From contig JAZNDW010000019.1 in assembly GCA_045588245.1 (NCBI GenBank), forward strand, positions 1 to 64,000: a stretch of DNA of 64,000 nt, read 5' to 3'. Below the pieces are notes generated by a model. That model saw nothing but the letters and a program-made list of their open reading frames with translations, was not told where the DNA came from and searched no databases. Positions 51,336 through 59,374 of this stretch are shown here, piece after piece (position 1 is the stretch's first letter; every line of letters begins with the position of its first letter). The position numbers were made by a program, and so were the translations under genes. The DNA comes from DTU064 sp045588245 (GTDB lineage: Bacteria; Bacillota; Clostridia; Oscillospirales; CAG-272).

Positions 51336-51884
51336 TCAGTCTTTGAAAAAACGGGAAACGTCTTCACCGCGCTCTATATACTGTCTTATCAAAGTTGAGC
51401 TGACGGGAACACCGTCAGCCGTCAGCACGGCGGGGATAACGGTGACGCCGATACCGCGCGGCATCAGATATTCGGCAAGCGACAGGGGCGTGCCTTCGGC
51501 GTTTGCGCCGAATCTGTAATTGAAGCCGACAACGACGTGCGACGGATGAAGGGAAGTACAGACGGCGTCAGCAAAGCTTTCCTTTGACATCGAAAAGATC
51601 GCCGCATCGGGCGTTGCCATTATGAGTATGTCAACACCGAGCGCTTTGATGCGGTCGGCTTTTTCGTCTGCAGAGGTGATCGCGGAAGCTTTATCATTTG
51701 AAAAAAATGCTTTTGGCGGTGACGAAAAACACCACACCGCCGACAAGCCTCCGTCAGCGTGCGCGCGGTGCACGGCTTCGTTGATGACGGCTTTGTGCCC
51801 CGAATGAACACCGTCAAAGGTGCCCAGAGCAACGGCGGAGATTTTTTCATTTATTATCGGGAAAGGTTCGTTATATATTTTCAT
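51336..51884 (-). CDS. FAD synthetase domain protein lacking the riboflavin kinase half
   Basis: About 182 residues covering only the N-terminal adenylyltransferase domain of RibF: ALGTFDGVHSGHKAVI (nucleotide-binding), VVGFNYRFG, and SSTLIRQYIERGEDVSRF. In typical bifunctional RibF a riboflavin kinase domain (GFPTAN motif) follows; here a stop codon comes directly after the first domain. It should therefore make FAD from FMN but not FMN from riboflavin. The start at 51884 is the last ATG before the domain; the open frame continues 94 codons upstream into the rnf promoter region and is not coding. Confidence 0.85.
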   Translation of the reverse strand: MKIYNEPFPIINEKISAVALGTFDGVHSGHKAVINEAVHRAHADGGLSAVWCFSSPPKAFFSNDKASAITSADEKADRIKALGVDILIMATPDAAIFSMSKESFADAVCTSLHPSHVVVGFNYRFGANAEGTPLSLAEYLMPRGIGVTVIPAVLTADGVPVSSTLIRQYIERGEDVSRFFKD

Positions 51885-51984
51885 GATATTCAATAATTTT
51901 TGTTTTACGGTACGGTTCGGTCGAGTTATTTTAACATATATATAAAAAAAACGCAAGTGTGCGGTTTGTTGGAAGAATATCTCG

Positions 51985-52013
51985 TTGACAAATACATGGA
52001 TTTGTATTAAAAT
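51985..52013 (+). promoter_or_regulatory. Sigma-A promoter of the rnf operon
   Basis: TTGACA (51985-51990), 17-base spacer, TAAAAT (52008-52013), about 60 bases before rnfC. Close to consensus, in keeping with a major energy complex. Confidence 0.85.
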
Positions 52014-52079
52014 CATATATATAATCAAGCCGTATTGTGCTCTTATAGATATTTTGTACATAAAATGAGGAGTTTTACC

Positions 52080-53399
52080 ATGCCGAAGCCTAAGATGAGA
52101 GGCGTACACGTTCCGCATTTCAAAAACACGGCGGAGCTGTCGTCTGTCAGAATGCCAACGCCCCAAAAAGTAACGATACCGCTGTCAATGCATATCGGTG
52201 CGCCGGCAAAATCAGTCGTTATGCCGGGCGACCACGTTGACGTCGGTCAGCTTATCGCAGAAGCCGCGGGGGCTGTCAGCGCGCCGATACACGCGAGCGT
52301 CTCCGGTACGGTGAAAAAATCTTCTGAATATTTAGCCCCGAACGGACGCAACTTTGAGGCGATAGTTATTGAGTCGGATGGGCTTATGACGGTGAGCGAA
52401 TCTGTCCGTCCGCCTGAGGTCCATGACTACGACAGCTTTATCAAAGCCGTGCGCGACAGCGGTGTTGTCGGCCTTGGCGGCGCAGGTTTTCCGACGTCTG
52501 TGAAGCTCAACGTCGGTGACGTCAGCCGCATAGAAGAGATCATAATCAACGGCGCGGAGTGCGAACCGTATATTACGAGTGACACTCGCACAATGATAGA
52601 GAAGTCTGAGCTTATTGCTCGCGGCATCAAGACGCTTGAAACGTATCTTTCCGCAAAAAAGATCATCGTTGCCGTGGAAAAGAATAAGCCGAAGGCTATT
52701 GCAGAAATGAAGCGCGTCACCGCCGATGACGGCGCGGCGGAGGTCAAGGTTTTGCCGTCCGTTTATCCGCAGGGCGGCGAGAAGGTCCTCATTTACAACG
52801 TTACCGGCAAGGTTACGCCGGAGGGCAAGCTTCCGATAGACGTCGGCGTCATCGTCATCAACTGTACAACACTCGCTGCTTTGCAGGAATATCTTGAAAC
52901 GGGAATGCCTCTCGTTTCAAAATGTGTCACAGTTGACGGCAAAGCTGTAAAGGAACCGAAAAACGTTATCGTGCCGATAGGAACTTCCGTTTCGGACGTA
53001 TTTGAGTTCTGCGGAGGATTTTCGGAGGAACCCGAAAAGGTGCTTTACGGCGGACTGATGATGGGTATTTGTATTTATTCGCTCGACTATCCCATTCTCA
53101 AAAACACGAACGCGATACTTGCGCTTAACAAAAAGGAAGCGGCTCCGCCTGCGCAGACGGCGTGCATCCGTTGCGGCAACTGCATCCGCCACTGTCCGTT
53201 TTCGCTGAATCCGCCCGCGATTTCTGCGGCGCGTGAGGCGAATGACTGCGAAGCACTTGCAAAGCTGAAGATCAACATCTGCATGGAGTGCGGATGCTGT
53301 GCGTTCATTTGTCCTGCGGGACGTCCACTCGTTACATCAAACAAGCTCGCCAAGGCGTTGCTTGCTGAACATAACGCAAAACAGAAAGGAAAGGCATGA
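52080..53399 (+). CDS. rnfC: Rnf complex subunit C
   Basis: The NADH/FMN-binding peripheral subunit of the ion-pumping ferredoxin:NAD+ oxidoreductase. About 439 residues: an N-terminal barrel-sandwich domain, the NADH/FMN-binding domain (GLGGAGFPTSVKL near 140-155, INGAECEPY), a SLBB domain, and two [4Fe-4S] motifs near the C-terminus (CIRCGNCIRHCP and CMECGCCAFICP). The start follows GAGGAG. First gene of rnfCDGEAB, the order typical of Clostridia. All later junctions overlap or nearly overlap. Confidence 0.97.
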   Translation: MPKPKMRGVHVPHFKNTAELSSVRMPTPQKVTIPLSMHIGAPAKSVVMPGDHVDVGQLIAEAAGAVSAPIHASVSGTVKKSSEYLAPNGRNFEAIVIESDGLMTVSESVRPPEVHDYDSFIKAVRDSGVVGLGGAGFPTSVKLNVGDVSRIEEIIINGAECEPYITSDTRTMIEKSELIARGIKTLETYLSAKKIIVAVEKNKPKAIAEMKRVTADDGAAEVKVLPSVYPQGGEKVLIYNVTGKVTPEGKLPIDVGVIVINCTTLAALQEYLETGMPLVSKCVTVDGKAVKEPKNVIVPIGTSVSDVFEFCGGFSEEPEKVLYGGLMMGICIYSLDYPILKNTNAILALNKKEAAPPAQTACIRCGNCIRHCPFSLNPPAISAAREANDCEALAKLKINICMECGCCAFICPAGRPLVTSNKLAKALLAEHNAKQKGKA

Positions 53400-54349
53400 C
53401 GATGAGTATGCTGAAAGTTACAGTGTCTCCTCACGTGCGCTCGCGCCGTACGACACAAAACATAATGCTCGACGTGATCATCGCACTTATGCCCGCCGTT
53501 TTGGCGTCGTGCCTTATCTTCGGGCTGCGTTCGCTTCTTTTAACGGCGGTATCCGTAGCGGTCTGCATCATTTCCGAGTTTATTTGGACGAAGGCTTTTA
53601 AGCTTCCTATAACGGTCGGCGACCTGTCGGCGGCGGTAACGGGTATTATTGTTGCGTGTAACGTCCCCGTAACGATGCCGATATGGCAGCTTATCGTCGG
53701 AGACGTCGCCGCCATCATCGTTGCGAAGATGCTGTTCGGCGGCATAGGCTGCAACTTTATGAACCCTGCCTTGATCGGCAGAATCGTGATGTTTTTCTCG
53801 TTTACGGCGAGCATGACGGATTATTCCGGTCACGTAACGTCGCTTGCCGCACAGCTTCCGGGTACACGCGTCGATCTCGTTATGGGCGCGACGCCGCTTG
53901 CCCATGCGGATACGCTTAATATGTCCGACGTGCCGACGCTTCTTCTCGGTGTGCATGGCGGTGTGCTCGGCGAAACGTGTGCGATGGCGATCATTATCGG
54001 ATTTGTATACCTTGTTATCCGCCGCGTTATTACGCCGACGATATCGCTCGTTTACATTGGCGGCGTGCTTGTTTTGTCGGCGGTGTTCGGAGCGAATCCG
54101 ATCTTTGCCGTTCTTTCGGGCGGCGTGATGTTCGGCGCCGTATTTATGGCAACGGATTACGTTACAACTCCCAATACCGAAATGGGTAAAGCCGTATTTG
54201 CGATTGCTGCCGCATTCATCACAGTCGTTATACGCCGCTTTGCGAACAGCACGGAGGGCGTTTCGTTTGCGATACTTTTGATGAACGTTTTGACGCCGTA
54301 TATCGACAGCATCTTCGAAACTAAACCGTTCGGAGGTGTTAAAAAATGA
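53396..54349 (+). CDS. rnfD: Rnf complex subunit D
   Basis: 317 residues with about nine membrane helices. The flavinylation motif DLVMGATPL carries the threonine that receives covalent FMN (D-x-x-x-G-A-T pattern). A conserved GCNFMNPALIGRIVMF block precedes it. Part of the ion-translocating core with RnfA and RnfE. The ATG overlaps the rnfC stop by four bases. Confidence 0.96.
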   Translation: MTMSMLKVTVSPHVRSRRTTQNIMLDVIIALMPAVLASCLIFGLRSLLLTAVSVAVCIISEFIWTKAFKLPITVGDLSAAVTGIIVACNVPVTMPIWQLIVGDVAAIIVAKMLFGGIGCNFMNPALIGRIVMFFSFTASMTDYSGHVTSLAAQLPGTRVDLVMGATPLAHADTLNMSDVPTLLLGVHGGVLGETCAMAIIIGFVYLVIRRVITPTISLVYIGGVLVLSAVFGANPIFAVLSGGVMFGAVFMATDYVTTPNTEMGKAVFAIAAAFITVVIRRFANSTEGVSFAILLMNVLTPYIDSIFETKPFGGVKK

Positions 54350-54873
54350 AAAACATGATAAAACCGTTCGTCGTTCTCGTTGTGATTTGCCTTATTGCAG
54401 GATCGTTGCTTGCGCTGACGAATTACATAACAGAACCGATCATATCCGAAAATGCGGAAAAAGCCGCGGCGGAGACACGTCTTGCCGTCTTGCCCGATGC
54501 GAAAGAGTTTTCAAAGATCGAGTCTTTGGATGCTGACGAAATAAACAGCATCCACAAGGGTGTTGACGGCGACGGAAACACCGTCGGTTACGTCGTTTCA
54601 GTGACGCGAAAGGGATATAAATCCGTCAGCGTCACGGTCGGTCTTGATGCGGAAGGCAAGATCGTCGGGATGTCGGTCGATGCGTCAAAGGAAACGTCGG
54701 GTATCGGCAGTAAGGTCGCACTCGATGAGTACGTTTCAAAGTTTATCGGACTTCACGACAACGCAGATGACGTTGACATCATCGCTCAGGCAACGTATTC
54801 AAGCTCCGCTGTGAAGGCTTGCGTGAACGCGGCGCTGGAGGCATTTTCGGAGATCGGAGGGAATGAAGGATGA
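54346..54873 (+). CDS. rnfG: Rnf complex subunit G
   Basis: 175 residues: one N-terminal membrane helix (~7-25) and an extracytoplasmic FMN_bind domain. The covalent FMN site is DIIAQATYSSSAV, with AQAT where SGAT is usual; the acceptor Thr is kept. A KETSGIGSKV loop matches the family. It receives electrons in the trans-membrane flavin relay. Overlaps rnfD by four bases. Confidence 0.93.
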   Translation: MKNMIKPFVVLVVICLIAGSLLALTNYITEPIISENAEKAAAETRLAVLPDAKEFSKIESLDADEINSIHKGVDGDGNTVGYVVSVTRKGYKSVSVTVGLDAEGKIVGMSVDASKETSGIGSKVALDEYVSKFIGLHDNADDVDIIAQATYSSSAVKACVNAALEAFSEIGGNEG

Positions 54874-55553
54874 AGAATAAATTCAGCATTTTGCTAAACG
54901 GAATTTTCAAAGAAAATCCCGTTTTGATCCTCGTTCTCGGCTGTTGCTCCGTCCTTGCCGTTTCGGTCACCGTTATTGGCAGTCTTGGTATGGGAGCGGC
55001 GCTGACGTTCGTTCTCGTTTGCTCAAACGTTGTCATATCCGCCGTAAGGCGCGTTATTCCCGACGGAATCCGTATTCCGTGTTATATCGTAATCGTTGCC
55101 ACGTTCGTTACAGTAGTAGAGATGGTTGTGGAAGCGTTCATGATCGACCTTTATGAAACGCTCGGAATTTTTCTGCCGCTTATCGTCGTTAACTGTATCG
55201 TGCTTGGCAGAGCCGAAATGTTCGCTTCGAAAAACAGCATACTTGACAGCCTTTTTGACGGACTCGGCATGGGTATCGGCTACACGTTGAGCCTGACGAT
55301 CATCGCCACAGTCCGCGAGATCGTCGGTAACGGCACCTTCTGCGGCTATAGACTTATCCCCGAGGGATACCAGATCTCCATTCTGACGCAGACTCCGGGC
55401 GGATTCTTTACGTACGGTTGCCTTATGGCGGTGCTCGTGTGGGCGCTTGCCAAGCGCGGCAAAAAGTTTGAGCCGAAGCTCGGATGCGACGGAAACTGCG
55501 CGGCTTGCCGCGCAGGCTGTGAGAATAAACCGAAGGAGGAGGCAAAGGTATGA
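54870..55553 (+). CDS. rnfE: Rnf complex subunit E
   Basis: 227 residues with six membrane helices, homologous to RnfA and NqrD. The conserved GIFLPLIVVNCIVLGRAE block with its cysteine lies near residues 97-115; the paired Cys with RnfA holds a [2Fe-2S] cluster in the membrane. The C-terminal tail is unusual: GCDGNCAACRAGC with four cysteines, which could bind a metal or cluster. Overlaps rnfG by four bases. Confidence 0.95.
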   Translation: MKNKFSILLNGIFKENPVLILVLGCCSVLAVSVTVIGSLGMGAALTFVLVCSNVVISAVRRVIPDGIRIPCYIVIVATFVTVVEMVVEAFMIDLYETLGIFLPLIVVNCIVLGRAEMFASKNSILDSLFDGLGMGIGYTLSLTIIATVREIVGNGTFCGYRLIPEGYQISILTQTPGGFFTYGCLMAVLVWALAKRGKKFEPKLGCDGNCAACRAGCENKPKEEAKV

Positions 55554-56149
55554 CGGATTTTATGAAGATACTTTCGATAATGTTCACGATGGTCTTCACC
55601 GAGAACTACGTTCTGGTGCAGTATCTTGCGATCTGTCCTTTCCTCGGTGTTTCAAAGGAGCTCAAGTCGTCTGTCGGTATGTCGGGCGCCGTTATCTTCG
55701 TTATGACGGTCGCCTCCGCGGCGACGTATCTGATCTATACGTATGCTATGGTGCCGCTCGGCATTGAGTATTTATCAACGATCATATTTATTCTCGTTAT
55801 CGCAACGCTCGTTCAGTTTGTTGAGATCGTGCTGAAGAAGTTCATGAAGCCGCTTTATCGTGCGCTCGGAATCTATCTGCCGCTGATCACGACGAACTGT
55901 GCCGTACTTGCAGTAACTCTTCTCAACATTGAGAATAACTATAGCTTTATTGAATCCTGCGTCGACGGCTTTGCCGCCGCCGTCGGATTCTCGCTTGCGC
56001 TCGTGCTGTTTTCGGGTGTTCGCCGCGCTCTTGTCCGTGCGAAGCCGCCGAAGGCTTTCGAGGGACTTCCCATAACGCTTATCGCCGCTGCACTCACCTC
56101 CATGACGTTCATGGGCTTCACGGGTATGGCGGAGAATATGTTCGGTTAA
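55550..56149 (+). CDS. rnfA: Rnf complex subunit A
   Basis: 199 residues, six membrane helices, paralogous to RnfE with inverted topology. The conserved ENYVLVQYLAICPFLGVS and LGIYLPLITTNCAVLAV segments carry the membrane [2Fe-2S] cysteines. Overlaps rnfE by four bases and precedes rnfB by 15. Confidence 0.97.
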   Translation: MTDFMKILSIMFTMVFTENYVLVQYLAICPFLGVSKELKSSVGMSGAVIFVMTVASAATYLIYTYAMVPLGIEYLSTIIFILVIATLVQFVEIVLKKFMKPLYRALGIYLPLITTNCAVLAVTLLNIENNYSFIESCVDGFAAAVGFSLALVLFSGVRRALVRAKPPKAFEGLPITLIAAALTSMTFMGFTGMAENMFG

Positions 56150-56164
56150 TGCGGAGGTGACGGT

Positions 56165-56989
56165 ATGAGTGCAATTATTTATGCAACGCTTGCTCTTTGC
56201 GCCATTGGCGCCGTTTGTGCCGTTATTCTGATCCTTGCGGCAAAATATTTGAACGAACCCGTTGACGAAAAGCTCCTTCGTGTGAGAGAATGCCTTCCCG
56301 GAGCAAACTGCGGAGCCTGCGGCTACGCAGGGTGTGACGGCTATGCAGAGGCTCTCGTTTCGGGTGCGGAGGAACGCACTAATCTGTGCATTCCGGGCGC
56401 AGATAAGGTTTCGCATGACATTTCCGTCATGTTCGGAGTTGAGTTTACGGACGTTGTTGAGCACGTCGCTTTCGTCAGATGCATGGGTGACTGTGAGATG
56501 GCGAAGCAAAAATACGAATATGAGGGCGTACAATCATGTCGCGCTGCAAAGCTGCTCTACGGCGGACGTTGGGCGTGCTCGCTTGGCTGCTTCGGCTACG
56601 GCGACTGCAGCAAGGTCTGCCCGAACGATGCCGTTTTCGTTGAAAACGGCGTTGCAAAGGTGGACACGAAAAAGTGCTCGGGCTGCGGGCTTTGCGCCAA
56701 GTCTTGCCCGAATGATCTTATCACGATATTCCCCGACGTCAGCCACGTCGTCGTTACGTGCAGTAACACGGAACGTGGTGCCGTTGCAAGAGGGAAGTGT
56801 GAAAACGCTTGTATCGCCTGCAAAAAATGCGAGCGCGTTTGTCCGTCGGATGCTATCAAGGTTACGGACAATCTTGCACACATTGACTACGATAAATGCA
56901 GTAACTGTAAGGAATGTGCAAAAACGTGCCCCGTCGGATGTATCAAGATCTCCGACTATTCGGGCATACACAGATATATAGTCAAGTAA
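56165..56989 (+). CDS. rnfB: Rnf complex subunit B
   Basis: 274 residues: one N-terminal membrane helix (~5-25), then the Fe4S domain CLPGANCGACGYAGCDGYA and several further [4Fe-4S] sets (CSLGCFGYGDCSKVCP, CSGCGLCAKSCP, CIACKKCERVCP, CSNCKECAKTCP). It is the entry point for electrons from reduced ferredoxin. Start behind GGAGGTGA. Completes the operon, so the host couples ferredoxin oxidation to an Na+ or H+ gradient. Confidence 0.97.
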   Translation: MSAIIYATLALCAIGAVCAVILILAAKYLNEPVDEKLLRVRECLPGANCGACGYAGCDGYAEALVSGAEERTNLCIPGADKVSHDISVMFGVEFTDVVEHVAFVRCMGDCEMAKQKYEYEGVQSCRAAKLLYGGRWACSLGCFGYGDCSKVCPNDAVFVENGVAKVDTKKCSGCGLCAKSCPNDLITIFPDVSHVVVTCSNTERGAVARGKCENACIACKKCERVCPSDAIKVTDNLAHIDYDKCSNCKECAKTCPVGCIKISDYSGIHRYIVK

Positions 56990-56997
56990 ACGGAGCT

Positions 56998-57032
56998 CGG
57001 GGCTTATATAAGAAGCCCCGCTTCGATTTTTT
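56998..57032 (+). terminator. Terminator or attenuator after rnfB
   Basis: Stem CGGGGCTT / AAGCCCCG (56998-57005 with 57013-57020), then TTCGATTTTTT. It may only partly stop transcription before the NusG-II gene. Confidence 0.7.
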
Positions 57033-57047
57033 AGGGGGAGTACGGAC

Positions 57048-57434
57048 ATGGAACGTCGGACGAAATGTAAACCGAATAAAGCCGACATCACGCTTATTGC
57101 CGTGCTTATTGCCGTTACAGTTGCGGGATTTGCCGCGCTGTGGCTGACGCTTGACGGCGGTGACGTAGCCGTCGTTTACGTTGACGGGGAGGTGTGGGGA
57201 CGCTACCGCCTTGACGAAGACAAAACGGTCGAAATAGAAACGGAATATGGGCATAACGTACTCATTATTAAGGACGGCAAAGCCGACGTGACGGAGGCGG
57301 ACTGCCCTGACCGTACTTGCGTCAGCTCACGTGCCGTTGACAAGATCGGACAAACGATTATTTGTCTGCCTCATAAGCTGACAGTGAAGATCGAGGGAGG
57401 AAATAAAGCGAATGCGGACATCGAACTGCAATAA
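57048..57434 (+). CDS. NusG domain II-containing membrane-anchored protein
   Basis: 128 residues: a basic N-terminus, one membrane helix (~15-35) and a NusG-II beta domain outside the membrane. The CPDRTC motif (~86-91) and ICLPHKLTV match the NusG_II family. It commonly flanks rnf and Gx-transporter genes in Clostridia and has been linked to flavinylated redox systems, but its role is unproven. Starts behind GGGGGAG, shortly after the rnfB hairpin. Confidence 0.85.
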   Translation: MERRTKCKPNKADITLIAVLIAVTVAGFAALWLTLDGGDVAVVYVDGEVWGRYRLDEDKTVEIETEYGHNVLIIKDGKADVTEADCPDRTCVSSRAVDKIGQTIICLPHKLTVKIEGGNKANADIELQ

Positions 57435-57924
57435 ATCGCCGACCCGAACGCGCCGTCTGACGGTGGCGTCGCTGACGCTCGCCACAGCGCTTATACTTTC
57501 GTACGTTGAGTCGATGCTGCCGTCGCTGCCGATACCGGGTGTGAAATTGGGACTTGCCAACGTCGCCGTCGTTTTTGCGCTGTACGCGCTCGGCGGCGTT
57601 GACGCCGCCGCGGTGTCGTTCGTCAGGGTTTTGATGATCGGTATTCTTTTCGGCAACGCGGCGTCGTTTTTTTACAGCGCCGCGGGGGCTTTGTTGAGCT
57701 TTATTCTGATGGCGGTGCTGAAAAAAACGGGGAAATTCACCGTTATCGGCGTGTCTGTTGCGGGTGGCGTTGCCCACAATATAGGGCAAGTTGCCGCCGC
57801 TGTCGTTTTGCTCGGAGTCGACGAAATACTCCTTTATCTGCCCGTACTTGTCGGGACGGGCGTGATCTTCGGTGTCGTTATCGGTATTTTGGGCGGAGTT
57901 GTGATCGCGCGTGTCAGACCGTAG
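57412..57924 (+). CDS. Gx transporter family protein (HepT component I-like)
   Basis: 170 residues with about five membrane helices. The start ATG lies 11 bases after GGGAGG and overlaps the preceding gene by 23 bases. The family is marked by the N-terminal LSYVESMLPSLPIPGVKLGLANV (cut here at the membrane segment) and a repeated GVAHNIGQ. Older annotations call it heptaprenyl diphosphate synthase component I; it is more likely an S-component-like transporter and could use the EcfAT motor encoded at 10-13 kb (inference). Confidence 0.85.
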   Translation: MRTSNCNKSPTRTRRLTVASLTLATALILSYVESMLPSLPIPGVKLGLANVAVVFALYALGGVDAAAVSFVRVLMIGILFGNAASFFYSAAGALLSFILMAVLKKTGKFTVIGVSVAGGVAHNIGQVAAAVVLLGVDEILLYLPVLVGTGVIFGVVIGILGGVVIARVRP

Positions 57925-57954
57925 ACGGAAAATGAGTCTTTTCGCTCGTCAGCC

Positions 57955-57983
57955 TTGACACGGAGAATTATATATTATATAAT
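57955..57983 (+). promoter_or_regulatory. Sigma-A promoter of the metY-metA operon
   Basis: Perfect consensus TTGACA (57955-57960), 17-base spacer, TATAAT (57978-57983). Confidence 0.9.
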
Positions 57984-58000
57984 AATCTTTAGTTTTAATA

Positions 58001-58038
58001 GCGGGGTATTATATCGTCAGTCGGTGTGTTGACCCCGC
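58001..58038 (+). promoter_or_regulatory. Leader hairpin of metY
   Basis: GCGGGGT (58001-58007) pairs with ACCCCGC (58032-58038) around a loop containing GTCA and TGAC that can pair inside. It is too short for the SAM-I or T-box leaders known upstream of met genes. It could be a small regulatory fold or simply a stable leader. Confidence 0.35.
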
Positions 58039-58070
58039 CTATTTGTTTTAAGACGGAATGGAGTAAAACT

Positions 58071-59354
58071 ATGAAAAACTATAAAGTAGATACAAACTGC
58101 GTTCAGGCGGGTTGGGAACCGAAAAATTCCGAGCCGAGCATTCTTCCGATATATCAGTCAACGACGTATAAATACGATTCGTCCGAATTCCTCGGAAAGC
58201 TTTTTGACCTTGAAGCAGACGGACATATGTATACGCGTATATCCAATCCCACAGTCGATGCCGTTGAGCGTAAGATCGCAATGCTCGAGGGCGGTGTCGG
58301 AGCTATGTGTACGGGATCGGGTCAGGCGGCAAGCTTCGCTTCGATCTTCAACATCACAAGCGCAGGTCAGAATTTCGTTTGCTCCGCGTCCATTTACGGC
58401 GGCACGACGAACCTGTTTGCCGTTACGATGGCACGTATGGGTATTGAGGTGCGCTTCTTCACAAACGATATGACAGATGAGGAGGTCAGCGCGCTTTTCG
58501 ACGAAAATACGCGTCTTATGTTCGGTGAAACGATCGCAAATCCTGCGCTTACCGTGTTCGATATCGAACGCTTCGCAAACCTTGCTCATTCCCACGGTGT
58601 ACCGCTGATCGTTGACAACACGTTTGCAACACCCGTGCTCTGCCGTCCGATCGAATTCGGTGCCGACATCGTCATTCATTCCACGACGAAGTATATGGAC
58701 GGTCATGCATCCGTCGTTGGCGGTGTTATCGTCGATTCAGGATGCTTCGACTGGACGAAGGACGGAAAATATCCTGAGCTGACGACTCCCGATGAATCCT
58801 ATCACGGCGTCATTTACACCGAAAAATTTGGCAGCGCCGCATATATCACGAAGGCTCGCGTACAGCTTATGCGTGACCTCGGACTGACTCCTCAGCCGAT
58901 TGCGGCGTTCATCCTCAACCTCGGACTTGATTCGCTCGCAGTCAGAATGGAGCGCCATGCGAGCAACGCACTCCGCGTTGCGGAATATCTCCAAAACGAT
59001 CCGAGAGTATCCTGGATCAACTATCCGTCTCTTCCCTCGTCTGAACAGTATGCGCTTGCACAGAAGTATCTGCCGAACGGCTCGTGCGGCGTTATCTCCT
59101 TCGGTGTCAAGGGCGGACGCGAGGCGGCTATGAAGTTCATGGACAGCCTTGAGCTTGCACGCATCGTCGTTCACGTTGCGGATGCACGCACTTGCGTACT
59201 TCATCCCGCATCGACCACGCACCGTCAGCTTTCGGACGATCAGCTTGCGGCGGCGGGCGTTCTTCCCGATCTTATCCGTATGTCGATAGGCATCGAGAAC
59301 GTAGAAGATATTATTGCCGACATTGACTCTGCGCTTGACAAAGCAACAAAATAA
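58071..59354 (+). CDS. metY: O-acetylhomoserine sulfhydrylase / aminocarboxypropyltransferase
   Basis: A PLP enzyme that converts O-acetylhomoserine and sulfide (or methanethiol) to homocysteine (or methionine). About 427 residues: opening YKVDTNCVQAGW, substrate loop YQSTTYKYDS, the PLP lysine in HSTTKYMDGHASVVGG, and SIGIENVEDIIADI at the end. Start ATG seven bases after GGAG. The gene downstream, an acetyl-type metA, makes its substrate. Confidence 0.92.
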   Translation: MKNYKVDTNCVQAGWEPKNSEPSILPIYQSTTYKYDSSEFLGKLFDLEADGHMYTRISNPTVDAVERKIAMLEGGVGAMCTGSGQAASFASIFNITSAGQNFVCSASIYGGTTNLFAVTMARMGIEVRFFTNDMTDEEVSALFDENTRLMFGETIANPALTVFDIERFANLAHSHGVPLIVDNTFATPVLCRPIEFGADIVIHSTTKYMDGHASVVGGVIVDSGCFDWTKDGKYPELTTPDESYHGVIYTEKFGSAAYITKARVQLMRDLGLTPQPIAAFILNLGLDSLAVRMERHASNALRVAEYLQNDPRVSWINYPSLPSSEQYALAQKYLPNGSCGVISFGVKGGREAAMKFMDSLELARIVVHVADARTCVLHPASTTHRQLSDDQLAAAGVLPDLIRMSIGIENVEDIIADIDSALDKATK

Positions 59355-59374
59355 ATGATAGTAGGAGAGCTCTG

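Noticed and set aside
52035..52079. Longer start for rnfC
   Set aside because: The extra codons lie directly after the promoter and lack a ribosome-binding site; ATG at 52080 has GAGGAG at ideal distance.
57985..58070. S-box (SAM-I) riboswitch or T-box upstream of metY
   Set aside because: The leader is too short and lacks the conserved core sequences of both.
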